Assembly: GCA_021613375.1 (NCBI GenBank)
Contig: CM038709.1
Coordinates: 34,181,915-34,245,914 of the forward strand
DNA length: 64,000 bases
Reading direction: 5' to 3'
Source of the DNA: Megaleporinus macrocephalus
Taxonomy: Eukaryota; Chordata; Actinopteri; Characiformes; Anostomidae
Made by a program: the position numbers and the translations under genes. Numbering within the stretch: position 1 is the first letter of the stretch; each line of letters begins with the position of its first letter. Shown one piece after another: positions 24,303 through 36,150 of this stretch. The notes below the pieces were generated by a model. The model saw only the letters and a program-made list of their open reading frames with translations. It was not told the origin of the DNA and ran no database searches.

Positions 24303-26150
24303 CGCTCAGTCTCAATCTGCTGTTGGCATGGACACCACACAGGTGGCCATGGAAACCACATTGTGTAATCCGAAATAGCTTTCACACGGAAAAGCTTGTA
24401 AGTACATCAGCGTCAAAGACTTTGCAAGTGCACCCTATGCAAAGCTCCAAGAGCAGCAATTAGACTCTTAACACTCACACCATGGCAGTGCTGGTGTAGA
24501 GCACTTGAGTAGGCAGGCTTAATATTTCTTCTAATTAGTGACAAATCAACATTCATTACTAAAGTCTTCTCACTTCTGTCTTCCTAGCCCAGTGACGTTT
24601 CATCTGCTCGCAACCAAGGTTTTCACAGTGAATGATTTATTACAATTTTACTTATTTATTTTGGCAACATCTCTAAAACTTCTCTCAACTTTTCTTCAGA
24701 AATGCTTTGGTGGACCTTTTGCAACATTAAAAGATAGTGAAAATTTCATGAATTGTTCTGTGTGTGTACAAGTGTGTGGGTGTGTGAAGGAGTTTATGAA
24801 ATGGGTCAGGGTAGTGTGTGTAAGTATATGTGTGTGTCGATTCATTTGCATTCTATAATGAAGTGTGTGTTGGTGCAGAAATATTGCAGGACACCTCTTT
24901 GCTTTAAAAGACTAAAGGCAGACTCAATTATCTCTGTTTTTGTTTATTTTCCCTTATAATATCAATACCCTATTTAAATACACACATAGTACACCCATCA
25001 GGGGTGTAGCCAGTGTACTACAAGGGGTGGGTAATTATGTATAAAAGTGAACCTTTTAACTCTGCAGATATAAGTAAATGTCCAATACAGATTTGCCTTA
25101 TATCTAGTCAAACTAGACTTGAAACTGACTTGTCTCTCTTTTTTTGGGACAAAAAAATTAAGAAATAATAAGATGGGATGACATACTAGAACACATAACA
25201 TTAATCTTGATAATCTGAGGACACCATTATGATATTTTGTAATTTTTGTAGTAGTGCACTCATGTAGTGTACCCATAAAACTACAAACATTGCACAGAAG
25301 GAGACAGGGGAGCCAGGTGACAATACAATTTTGTAAGTTTGGCACTTTTAGTTTCACTTAGAATTAACTACTCACTGATTTCTGTTTATGTTGGCGTTTC
25401 ACATATTGTTACACCTTTTTGGGACTGGGTATTTAAGATGTCTCTAATATTTTCAATGAAAGATCAAGCTGAACTTGAAATGGAAATGGATTATGACTCC
25501 TACTTTTGACATCACATTTATGACTTTAAAGAAAACTGAAAAGGAGGACTCAAACTTGCCTGTGCAATTGACTATAAATGAAATTAACTGCAATGTAATT
25601 ACATAACTATGTAACTTATTATCCAACAATGCAATTGCATACAGCTAAATGACAATAACAATGCTAGAATTCTAAGAGTTAAATCTACACTTGACCATCT
25701 GATTTGCTTAATGTGAACAAAGTTAACAGGGACAACACATTTATATACCCAGTCCCAAAATAACAAAGGCAGATCATGTGAACAACTGTGAATCATCAGG
25801 ACACTCAATGGGAACATCTGTGAGTGGTCAGTGCGAACCCAGAACACACATCAGTAGTTTTCTGTGATTTATTCCACAGCTCATTTGCTAAATAATGCTG
25901 GAGTAATCGCTTCAGATGCGATAAACATGCTACATAATGGAACACAGTGCCTGAGTGCAGATTCACTGACCTCACCAGGCTAAAATAGTGATTTTAATAA
26001 ATACTGCTTTAACTGCACAGTTATTATCCACATAAATGTAGATTTAATGAATGGTACAGATAAAGTTGGACTGTGTGTCTAAGCATGTGCATGTGCACAT
26101 GCGTGTGCGTGTGGTTAAGCAGCTGTAAGGTCACAGCAGTAATGGAGGTT
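24302..26150. other. Intronic sequence with a possible small MITE
   Basis: A TTTGGGACTGGGTAT/ATACCCAGTCCCAAA inverted pair spans 25416-25761. Nothing else was recognised. Confidence 0.4.

Positions 26151-26152
<2 letters not shown>

Positions 26153-26217
<65 letters not shown>
26153..26217. repeat. (GT)n microsatellite
   Basis: About 32 uninterrupted GT units. Confidence 0.97.
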
Positions 26218-26218
<1 letters not shown>

Positions 26219-26219
26219 A

Positions 26220-27426
26220 CGGTAAAGTGGGTCAGCAGGGCTGCCATTGCTTTATAATGAAATCCTTCATCACTCCAGTTAACATTATAAAGACACCAGA
26301 ATGAGAACTCTTTAATAAACAGTTCGGATAGCAGGAAAGCTCAGTATATAAAATACATATTAAACATTTCTACACTGTGTATCTACCCATTCCTCTAACT
26401 AGCCTTAAGCCATATCCTATAAATTCTAACAAATCTAGCAAATACTTTAACTAATGCAGTCCCATAAACACATGCACAGCAATTTACAGCATTGGGCAAT
26501 ATCTAAATATAGTTTATCCTAATAAGTATGCTCTTGCTTGTAAGTTAGTTAGTTATCTCTATTTCTTTATGTATTTCTTAATCAGGCAATTCTATTCAGG
26601 AATCTAATGAAGCGCAAAACAGAATCCTACTGGATTCTGGGAGAGGGGGGAGCTGAGTGAACCTCTGTTTGGTTGCTTTCATATTTACAGGCCCCACAGT
26701 GAGCATGTGGGAAGACAAGTAAACAGATGAATAAGGATTCCAAAAAAGCAACAAAACCGAGCCAACACTTAATACAGACAGTGTAGCTGCAAAAAACCTG
26801 TTCCTCTCTTTAAGAGGCTGAAGTTGGCTCTATACTGGCCAGCTTATTAGGCTTTTCTGTCTTTCTGCTTAAGTACTGTAATGGCTAATGCAGCTGGAAT
26901 GGAAATTAAAAAAATGAAAATCTGCCATGCAGGACGTATAGTTTGTCAGTCACTTGCTTTACACTTACAAAGCTTTTTAACCCTTTCAGTCATAGGCCAA
27001 GAGTGCTGGGGTAAAAGAATCCATGTTTTTTTTAATCAACTCCCATGACCATCGTATATAAAGGAATTAACTGGCCATGGCAGGGTAAACAAACACATAC
27101 TGGATAACAGGATTGGAATATTTTGTATACTCTTTTTTGTATGTTCACTTTTAGTATAAATCATTCTATATGCTCAGTTTTATGCATGTGCAGCTCTAAT
27201 CTTCAAAAGAAAAATAACCGGCTTAGAAATTGATTTTTTTAAAGAAACATGTTTACTTTTTTACTGTCATGTGTGTTTTCGATCACATACTTTTGTATTT
27301 ATACTTGAGTAAAACTCAAGTAGTTATTTTTCTTTACCAAGAGTAACTTTTACTTGAGTATTTTATTTTATCTGACTTTTGAACATTACTGGATGGACAC
27401 ACATAAACATGCAGACAAAGCATTAC
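26220..27426. other. Intron upstream part, ACTTGAGTA relic at its end
   Basis: The stretch 27290-27375 repeats TACTTGAGTAAAACTC and TTTTACTTGAGTATTTT, the same DNA-transposon terminus type as at 15458-15634. Otherwise nothing recognised. Confidence 0.4.
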
Positions 27427-27580
27427 CTGTCACACTCAGGTAAGTGGTCCTGCGCACCAGAAAGCCTCCAAAAGGTAGCTCACAAGTGTAGTTCCCAATG
27501 TCATTCTCCATCACTTCCTGGAAGGACAAAGTGTTTGCAGACTGCAGTATACTCTCTCTCCACTGCCATACACCGCATTC
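27427..27580 (-). CDS. il1rapl1: IL1RAPL exon, second half of Ig domain 2
   Basis: This 154-bp exon starts in phase 0 with ECGVWQWRESILQ and ends LVRRTTYLSVT plus one base. Acceptor CTCTCAG|GAATGC; donor ACAG|GTAATG. The Ig-fold motif NDIGNYTCEL supplies the disulphide cysteine of Ig2 and an N-glycosylation site (NYT). The VRRTT motif near the end is characteristic of IL1RAPL proteins. It is separated from the preceding exon by only 238 bp, while the neighbouring introns are about 10 kb. The substitution-rich start (GVWQWRES) is the least conserved part. Confidence 0.92.
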
Positions 27581-27598
27581 CTGAGAGAGGGTGTATGA

Positions 27599-27600
<2 letters not shown>

Positions 27601-27640
<40 letters not shown>

Positions 27641-27745
27641 TAGAAGTAGAGAAGTATAGAAGGACACAAGAGAGAACAATATAACAGTATAAATACAATT
27701 GGCCTATCAAATAAACACAGAGAGAGCCAGAGCCAGAATGCAAAT

Positions 27746-27806
<61 letters not shown>
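27601..27806. repeat. (GA)n and (CA)n tracts filling a 238-bp intron
   Basis: A GA block at 27601-27636 and a CA block at about 27748-27806 lie in the intron 27581-27818. In the transcript they are a TC polypyrimidine stretch just before the acceptor and a TG tract just after the donor. Confidence 0.95.
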
Positions 27807-27810
<4 letters not shown>

Positions 27811-27818
27811 CATGCTAC

Positions 27819-28005
27819 CTTGTACCACGTTATCTGTGGTGTCTGCCCAGGCTGGATGTAGTCCTGGATATCAGGGCAGGTGATGTCTTTACTCTTGCCC
27901 AGTTCGGCCTTTTCTGAATAGCGCAGTTTGGTGTTATAACAGGCCGCAGAGTCATTATCAGCCACCAGCAGAGTCATGGACACTTTCATACAGAACGTTG
28001 AGTTC
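27819..28005 (-). CDS. il1rapl1: IL1RAPL exon, end of Ig1 and start of Ig2
   Basis: This 187-bp exon begins with G, which completes the Arg codon from the previous exon, then encodes 62 codons from NSTFCMKVSMTLLVADNDSA to PQITWYK. Acceptor TTAACAG|G; donor AAG|GTAGCA, phase 0. The first half is the last strand of Ig1 (FCMKVS), the middle a linker with cysteine ACYN, and the second half the first strands of Ig2 (cysteine in ITCPD, core tryptophan in ITWYK). NST and NDS are N-glycosylation sites. Conservation with vertebrate IL1RAPL proteins is clear. The DITCPDIQDY stretch is the part nearest IL1RAPL2 rather than IL1RAPL1. Confidence 0.92.
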
Positions 28006-28009
28006 CTGT

Positions 28010-28716
28010 TAAGGCCAGACAGAAACACACTGACACTCTGCACTGGCAAAGTACAAACTGATCTCATACGCTTCGCTCTGAGGGTTCCCGCTGAATGACA
28101 AAATGAAATAGCACAATCAGTGTGATAATTGCTCCAAATTTGCAGCTGATGCACTGCAGACACTTTCCCCAGCTGTTAAATAATTTTTCCATCTGAAACC
28201 AGTCTCAAAAGGAATTACATTAATGACATTTTGTATCGCTGATTTTAGATGATTAAACCTGACTTTGCTGATTGAGGGGGAAATTACTGGTTAGATAAAG
28301 AATCGCTAACTGTGCATGCTAACATGGCTAATAGTGTGCAGAAGTTAGTAGCCCCCATGGTAGACTATGTAATTTGTGGTTATGAGGTCATATTAGCACT
28401 GTGACCAATCTGCTTTATTACTAACTTCAGGGGGCCAGATCTATGTAGACATTTCAGGCAGAAATTGGACACAACATTAAAAAAACTTTAATTTTATGTA
28501 TGAAGCTGTACTTAAGTCTACAAACATATGCCATGCAAACAAAACGCAAAACGTTTCAGCAGATAATTTTGTGTAAAACTTTTTTTGTCTCTTATTACCA
28601 CACAAAACTAGCAGTGGTTTGTTGCTGGCAAACTGACGACATCAGTAATAAGCCTCAGTAAATGCTAAAAGAATATTTACTTAAAGAATATAACAATTTA
28701 AACTGGCAAAACTGGT

Positions 28717-28751
<35 letters not shown>

Positions 28752-28896
28752 TGAGTAGAATTATGCTCCTGTAGAATGTCTGAGTAAAAGGATTTCATAG
28801 ACTTTCTCTTCATCAATGCACAAGCATTTTCTGTTTTCTCTTATTTCACCGTGCCTCATATACCTCTCAGGAGGTGAGAAGATATATATAGGTGTA
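28010..28896. other. Intron sequence, (TA)n tract
   Basis: A (TA)n tract runs at 28720-28748. No gene or recognised element before the Tc1 copy starting at 28897. Confidence 0.5.
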
Positions 28897-29914
28897 CAGT
28901 TGTTGCCTCAGCATGCGGGATATCAGCTTCTGGGCAAAACCTTGAATGATGGCAACCCATTCTTAATCAGTGCTTGGAGTTGACCACAGTTTCTGGGTTT
29001 TTGTTTGTCCATCCTCTTTTTTAGGATTGACCACAGATTCTCAATGGGATCTGGCCATGGACCCAAAATTTCAATGTTTTGTTCACCAAGCCACTTGGTT
29101 ATCACTTTTGCCTTGTGACATGGTGCTCCATCATGCTGGAAAAGGAATTTCCTAATTGCTTTTGTAACATTGGGAGCAGTTGCTCTTAGAGTATGTTTTG
29201 ATACCATTCCTTATTCATGACAGTGTTCAGGCAAAATTTTGAGTGGACCCACTCCCCTGGATGAGAAGCCACCCCAAACATCAATGGTCTTAGGACGCTT
29301 TACATCACATAGGACCCATGGTAGCGCTCACCTTTTCTTCTCCAAACAATTATTTTTCCAGATGTCCCAAACAGTCTGAAGTGGGCTTCATCAAAGAAAA
29401 GAACTTTACCCCAGTCCTCTGCAGTCTAATCCCCATACTTCCTGCAGAATGTCAGTCTGTCCTTGATGTTTGTCTTGGAGAGAAGTGGCTTCTTGGCCGC
29501 CCTTCTTGACACCAAGCCATCCTTCAAAAGCCTTCGTCTAGCTGTGCGCTCAGATGCACTCACACCTCATTCCCAAACAAGCTCCACACTGGTGGTGACC
29601 TGATCTCTCGTAGCTGCATCCTCCCTTAGGAGACGATCCTGATGCTTGCTTGACTTTCTTGGGTGCCCTGAAGTGATGATGACTGCACATGTCTCCTGAG
29701 CTAATGAAATCATCACTGAAATGATGTTTGCAGGCCAAATGCAGTGGCTGTAATGCTGTACCTTTTGTGATAAGGTAATTTTTCATGGCAGGGACGACTT
29801 TGCAATTAATTGCAATTCATCTGATCACTCTTCTCAATCTAGAGTTAATACAAATTGCCACAGCAAACTAAAAAAACAACATTTATGCCATTCTCAAACT
29901 TTTGGCCACAACTG
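28897..29914 (-). mobile_element. Tc1/mariner element, internally deleted transposase
   Basis: The right terminus is CAGTTGTGGCCAAAAGTTTG read inward from 29914; the left begins CAGTTGTTGCC after TA at 28895-28896. The minus strand encodes, in shifting frames, RTARRLLKDGL, SRRAAKKPLLSKTNIKDRL, KVLFFDEAHFRLFGTSGK (first Asp), then QHDGAPCHKAKVITKWL (second Asp) and PIENLWSILKKRMDKQKP (third acidic residue). The N-terminal DNA-binding region is missing: sequence from the 5' leader joins directly to the middle of the gene. A small deletion also shortens the stretch before PIENLW. It is non-functional. Confidence 0.9.
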
Positions 29915-30259
29915 CATGAGTGTGACAAACTCAATAATGTCATGAATGCTAAGGAAAACCTTGTTTCCATGCAAAACTGTGAATAATTTACTTTAAATAG
30001 AACATGTCTTGGGAAACTCATGACTAGTGGACAGGTTATATTGACAGTTTTTGATGATAAAGAGATGCCAGTTTAGCTCCACTGTTCAGCCACCCCAAGA
30101 GAAATGCTTAGCTGACTTAGGGCATGAGTGGGTCAATCACAAATGAGAACAAGAAATAAATAAAATTTTAGTGACCACCCAAAATTTAGGTGAAAATTTC
30201 AGAACAGCAAACTAATTAACAAGCATACACTTGCTTGTAATACCTACATCAACCCACTG
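29915..30259. other. Sequence between two Tc1 relics, nothing recognised
   Basis: About 345 bases of AT-rich sequence with no coding or repeat signal recognised. Confidence 0.4.
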
Positions 30260-31340
30260 ATATCACCAAACTGCTGCATCCTCCTTTTGTGATGTTCTTT
30301 CTTTACTGACATTTCTTTCAGTTGTTTGTTTTGCGAGTGTTTCTCCCTTTAGCCTCCTCTTCGGGAGGTAAAGTACACACTCAATTGGGTTTAGAGATGC
30401 AGACTGTTTAGAGATGCAGAGATTTACAGACATTGACCCAATATGGTGTTCATTTACTCATTATCATTAAATATGCACTATAATACCTACACCAGATACT
30501 ACTTGATACTGTGTAATGCAAGCCTAGCTGGTGCTATTATGTTAATGAACAAAGAACACAAGTCGGCAGTAAATGAGGGTCTGCTTGTTGTTGATTAGTG
30601 ATTGACTTGGCCGGTCTAAAACATTCCTCTTTATTCCAACTATTTAGTGTTTTCTTTTATTTGGAATGTGTTTTCCCAATTAGACTGGATGCTTTTCTGT
30701 AAAGTGGCAATTAGAATGTTTCTGCAGACCTCCTGAACTCATTCTCATGCTACCATCTTGAGGAAAGATTAGTTTTGGATCATGACCAGATCCTTTCTTT
30801 CTTGGCCATTCCATTAATTGCCAAGGATAATCTTTCCAAAAGTTTTATCAGTCCAAAAATGTTTTGGTCTGTGATGAACTTCTGTGGTGCATCTGTGTAT
30901 TTTTTTGTGAATTAAAATACTGGTCTTTCAAATACATCTTGCTGCATGACCTCTATAATTCTACTCACACAGAAGGCTGTTGGTGATGACTGCTGATATT
31001 GTGTCCTTCAATGCTCTCACAATGTTTCTGTCATCAAATGCTATTTCCTTGCATGATGTGTCATTGTTGTGATGTCTTGTTGTTAGTATATCAATAGCTT
31101 CTTTACTGTCAGAAAAAAAACATTTTAATTTGTAGTATTTTTACAATTAATGCCTTTGGCTATGCCAAATGCTTCTGCCATGGCTCCTATGTTTCCTCTT
31201 TTGTCAGCTCCAAAATGGCTTTCTTTTCTTTTGTATACAACACTCTGGTGTTCATGTCTTTTTAATAACAAATGCAGTCTTTACAAAAATTTGTGCCATG
31301 TTTATAGTCTGTGGTCTCAACACTAGTTCTTAAGAGCTAC
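30260..31340 (-). mobile_element. Degenerate Tc1/mariner transposase relic
   Basis: On the plus strand, runs such as TCTCCCTTTAGCCTCCTCTTC, CTCAATTGGGTTTA, GACTTGGCC, TTGGATCATGACCAG and CTTTCTTTCTTGGCC follow, in order, the antisense of another fish Tc1-type transposase that I recall. About 190 bases at 30405-30595 interrupt it. No frame is intact, terminal repeats were not found and the boundaries are approximate. Confidence 0.55.
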
Positions 31341-32039
31341 TTTTTCTTAAATTTTTCCAAAGTTCAGTTCCAAACTGTAACCAATAAGCTGCCCCATCCC
31401 TTACTTAACTCTTAAACATATGGCTCAGCCAATCAGGGACTTGAGAAGAAGTTGATTAGCTGAGGCAGTTGTAGCAAACTGTGCATGGAACTCCAGAAGG
31501 AGGGTTGGAGGCTACTGTTCTAAGCTGTTTAAGATTTCAGGAAAAGTAAATATGAGAAATAATAAGTATTAAGTTATCTATCTATTGTATTACATGTATT
31601 GCAAAACCTGTACATTCATATACATCAACCAACAATATATCTAATATCACTTAACAGTTGTAATCTTACACACACAAACAACAGTACAGGTAGGCCAAAT
31701 TGCAGCCAATAAAGAACATTAGGCTTCTTGTTTTTCTTATACCATCTACAAATGACAATTGTCCTTTGTGTGAACATGATTAGGAATGATCCAAAATGAC
31801 CCTGAACTTTAACTTTTGAACTTAAGAACACCTCTTTCCCTTTACAATGATATATATTTTCAAAATAAAAACCAAACAAACAATCAAAAAAGCATTTGTG
31901 CATAAGGAGCTGTTCTGCCAGAGTAGGAACTGCAGGAGGCATGTATATCTATACATATTCTGGGATCTGTTGTTAAAGTAGTCCATGTATATGTACGTAC
32001 ATTTTGTCCATTGAGTGGTCTGTCAGATCTTTTAACTGC

Positions 32040-32075
<36 letters not shown>

Positions 32076-34077
32076 AATGTGGTACTCCTGGTCTTGTTTT
32101 TTAGGTCTTTCAAGATTACTTAATTAAACTCAGTAATTCAAACATCATAGATTAAAATTAACCTTAGAGATAAATCAACAATTATGACCTTATTTGTCCA
32201 TGAATATACTGAATGTCTTATGTGTCCCTTTTACAAAAAGGAACAAGAATTGATACACCTATTTATATGTATTTTTTAATACATTTGTTTAACACTCTCA
32301 ACATACAAATACAAACAATATATACATGTCTTAAGCATATATGCATTTCTGAAACATTTTTTCTTGGTAAAAACAATACAATAAAAGCCCATATGAACAA
32401 AGTAAACTTTTTTTCAGATTAAGAATTTAATATTTAGTATAATATAGTTAACAATGCACAATGGAAAAAAAACTAAAATGTGTCATGTGCCAAAGTTGTG
32501 GCTATGTTTTATATTTAATATATCTCTAATATATTAAACTTGGTAAAGGATGCGTTCTTGGTGAAGAACATTTTTTTTATGAGAAATACATCCCATTTGC
32601 AAACATTTTAATATAAATTATTTGTATTAATATTTATGAATATTATTAATAGCGTCTTTCTAAAGACTTCCTAGTCTTTTTTTTTACCTGATCACTCAAT
32701 TGATTGCCCAAATAATCAAGATACTACATGGTCATTAACACATTTTATTAAAATAGCCTGATTGGTGCTCATGAAAAAAAAAGGTATTACATCAGTCCTG
32801 CAGGAAGCCAGTTATTACTGCAAGGTGTAGTCAGCATGCTAAATGTATACAATTGCTGATTTAGTGAATGCAGGATTATTTGCAGAATGGTTACATTCCA
32901 GGAGTAGTACCAGGTGACGCATGAAATGCAGAAATGCATATTAAACAAGCAACCTTCAAAGAAAATCAGAAATAAAACGCTTAGAGAGATACTACAAATG
33001 CAGATTGGGCGCTAGATTGAAAGTGACATTCCCTGATGCAAATGTTGGCATGGTGAGCAGATTATCAGATTTAACCTTAAGCAGACAGACACCTGAGCCA
33101 ATGAGAGCCTCCGAGAGCTCCACAGCTGTTTAATATGCGTGCCTGTGGCCTGCAGCATTGTGGGATAGTGTCAGGGTGTCAGTGTGAGATTGATGGATGA
33201 CAGAGCTCTCTCTCTGTCTTCTGCTGTCTTTACCAGAGCTCACTCACACTTTTACTGGCTCTGAGCTCAATAACACCCACCAACTGACACACAGTTATGA
33301 GGTCAAAGACTCTGTTGATTTGTTTATCTGCATATTAGGGATTCAGAAGTTTAGACAGACAACAAACCACCATTATTCGGCGAACAATCACTGAGTGGCA
33401 ACAATCCAGGATGTGATCCATCATTATATCAAAAATAAAAAGGATCAGTATCGACTGGCTGAGCCACAGCCAAAGCAAAATTCTTGATATATGTGCAATT
33501 GTGAGTTATTTTTATAGACGGTGGAAAGCAATCCTGATAGGTGTAGTCAGGCATAAGTGTGTATATGAAGAGGCCTAAAACTGTAGTAAACATACTCTAG
33601 ATTTGTTTAAACAGAGGGACTGTTACCTGCAATGTGTTCAAGATATATTACACAATATATTATAAAAACTCAAATGATTGGAATATACACTGTTATGATA
33701 CTAAAGGTTCTTTATTGTACAGTTCTAAGGTTGCGCTTATACTTATTACTAGTCCAAGTTAAAAAGCACAGAAATGCTTTGTTTATGTCCTGTGACATAA
33801 ACAACAGGGGAAGGCGCTTCTGCTCTCATGTTTGAACTTTAGAACATCTCAAGATCACATCAAGCTACATTTAATGTTATTGCACATTTGTTTTGTTTTT
33901 CATGCTTACGTATGCTATTGTTTATGTTATTACTATGATGTTTATTCAGGCAAAAAGTGCTTCTAATTTTATTTGTAGTTTTCAATAGAAATAGAAATAA
34001 TTTCAATTATTTTAGATTGTGTATCACTACTTGTGACAGATTCATACAAACAACCAAAACAGATGTCCAGTTAATAC
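31341..34077. other. Intron sequence, one (GT)n tract
   Basis: A (GT)n tract lies at 32042-32073. Sequence is AT-rich. No exon, RNA or further mobile element was recognised. Confidence 0.4.
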
Positions 34078-34341
34078 AGGACAGAATTTAACCTCCACAT
34101 TTAACCCATACGTCCAGTGAAACACCCACAGTATATACACACTAGTGAACAGACAAACTAGGGGCTAGTGAGCACACTTGTCCGGAGCAGTGGGCAACCC
34201 TGTCCACAGTGCCCGGGGAGCAGTCAGGGGTTAGGTGCCATGCTCAAGGGCATTTCAGGCATGTCCTGTCTGTTCATGGGATTGACAAGGCAACCCTTGA
34301 TGACAAGGCTGGTTCCCTACCCTCCAGCCCACGACTGTCCC
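34078..34341 (-). mobile_element. tRNA-derived SINE, copy 2
   Basis: Reverse orientation of the same family as at 14446-14707: the minus strand starts GGGACAGTCGTGGGCTGG and continues through CCCTTGAGCATGGCACC, GCTCCCCGGGCACTGTGG and GGGTTAAATGTGGAGG. The B box is decayed (GTCAATCCC). Its 5' end is three bases from the TA target of the Tc1 element that follows. Confidence 0.8.
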
Positions 34342-34346
34342 AAGTA

Positions 34347-35743
34347 CAGTGCCTTGCAAAAGTATTCGGCCCCCTTGAACTTTTCAACGTTTTGCCACAT
34401 TTCAGGCTTCAAACATTAAGATATGAAATTGTAATTTTTTGTGAACAATCAACAACAAGTGGGACACAATTGTGAAGTGAAACGAAATTTATTGGATATT
34501 TTAAACTTTTTTTAGAAATAAAAAACAGAATAATTGATTACAGCTGCAAGTCATTTGTGGTATGTCTCTATCAGTTTTGCACATCAAGAGACTGAAAATT
34601 TTGCCTGTTCTTCCTTGCAAAACAGCTCAAGCTCAGTGAGGTTAGATGTAAAGTGTTTGTGAACAGCAGTTTTCAGCTCCTTCCACAGATTCTCGATTGG
34701 ATTCAGGTCTGGACTTTAACAACAGGTTTTCTTCCAGAATGGTCCTGTATTTGGCTCCATCCATCTTCCCATCAATTTTAACCATCTTCCCTGTCCCTGA
34801 TAAAGAAAAGCAGGCCCAAACCATGATGCTGCCCCCACCATGTTTGACAATGGGGATGGTGTGTTCAGGGTGATGAGCTGTGTTGCTTTTACGCCAAACA
34901 TAATGTTTTGCTGACCAGAGCACCTTCTTCCACATGTTTGCATGTTTGGTGTATCTCCCATGTGGCTTGTGGCAAACTTTAAACGAGACTTTTTATCGAT
35001 ATCTTTGAGAAAATGGCTTTCTTATTGCCACTCTTCTCTTTGTGCAGTGTACGACTGATTGTTGTCCTATGGACAGATTCTCCCACCTCAGTTGTAGATC
35101 TCTGCAGTTCATCCAGAGTGATTATGGGCCTCTTGGCTGCATCTCTGATCAGTCTTCTCCTTGTCTGAGCTTTAGAGGGATTGCCAGGTCTTGGTAGATT
35201 TGCAGTGGTCTGATACTCCTTCCATTTCAATATGATCGCTTGCACAGTGCTCCTTGAGATGTTTAAAGCTTGGGAAATCTTTTTGTATCCAAATCCGGCT
35301 TTAAATTTCTCCACAACAGTATCTTGGACATGCTTGGTGTGTTCCTTGGTCTTCATAATGCTCTCTTTAAACAGAATTCTGAGACTATCACAGATCAAGA
35401 GCATTTATACGGGGACTTGATTACACACAGGTGGATTCTATTTATCATCATCAGTCATTTAGGTCAACATTTGATCATTCAGAGATCCTCACTGAACCTC
35501 TGGAGTGAGTTTGCTGCACTGAAAGTAAAGGGGTCGAATAATACTGCACACCCCACTTTTCAGTTTTTTATTTCTAAAAAAAGTTATCCAATATCCAATA
35601 AATTTCGTTCCACTTCATGATAGTGTCCCACTTGTTGTTGATTGTTCACAAAAAAATACAATTTCATATCTTAATGTTTGAAGCCTGAAATGAGGCAAAA
35701 CATTGAAAAGTTCAAGGGGGCCGAATACTTTTGCAAGGCACTG
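34347..35743 (-). mobile_element. Tc1/mariner element, full-length ends, catalytic residues lost
   Basis: The 1,397-bp element is bounded by TA (34345-34346 and 35744-35745) and starts CAGTGCCTTGCAAAAGTATT at both ends. Inverted repeats of about 183 bp (34347-34529, 35562-35743) differ at a limited number of positions. The minus-strand transposase has the paired helix-turn-helix region (SQALNISRSTVQAIILKW), LPRPGNPSKAQTRRR, then VLWS joined directly to AKHYVWRKSNTAHHP and GGGSIMVWACFS. The stretch with the first catalytic Asp (after VLWS) and the block with the second Asp are both deleted; only [11 protein letters not shown] survives, out of frame. It is non-autonomous. Confidence 0.93.
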
Positions 35744-35817
35744 TACCTCTGGATATTTCATTTAGTTTCTACTTCTAATTAGCCTATCACCAAAAAAGTT
35801 CTATATTACTGTAGTCC

Positions 35818-36139
35818 TGTCATACCCCGCCATGTTCCCCGTGTCCCTCGCCTGTTTACGTCCTGTCAAGTCCACGTGGTCTTTGTTTACCTTTTGTCAT
35901 GTGTTCCTTGCCTCCGCCCTCCACCTGTGTCCCATCATGTTCACCACCTGTTTCCGTTTCCCTCTCGTTATCCTGTGTATTTAGTCCGCCTGTTTTGCCC
36001 TCTCCCTTGTCGCTCATTGTTGTTATTGTTACTGTTGTTGTTGTGGTGTACTCCGTCTGTTTAAATTAAATCCGTGTTTAAACTACAGTTCGCAATTGTG
36101 TCCGCAACTGCCTTTCCTCGCCCCAGCTACACCGTGACA
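35818..36139 (+). repeat. 5' LTR with promoter and poly(A) signals
   Basis: It contains a TATA-like TATTTAG at 35978-35984, a likely transcription start about 30 bases downstream at 36009 (inferred), and a poly(A) signal ATTAAA at 36065-36070 followed by a GT-containing stretch. This gives a U3 of about 190 bp and a short R. Confidence 0.8.
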
Positions 36140-36140
36140 G

Positions 36141-36150
36141 AATGAGTGAC
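36141..36150 (+). promoter_or_regulatory. Putative self-priming primer-binding site
   Basis: AATGAGTGAC begins one base after the 5' LTR. It pairs over ten bases (one G-U wobble) with GTCGCTCATT at 36009-36018, the inferred 5' end of the element's own RNA. No tRNA 3'-end complement such as TGGCGCC or TGGTATC is present. Tf1/sushi elements prime reverse transcription in this way. Confidence 0.5.
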
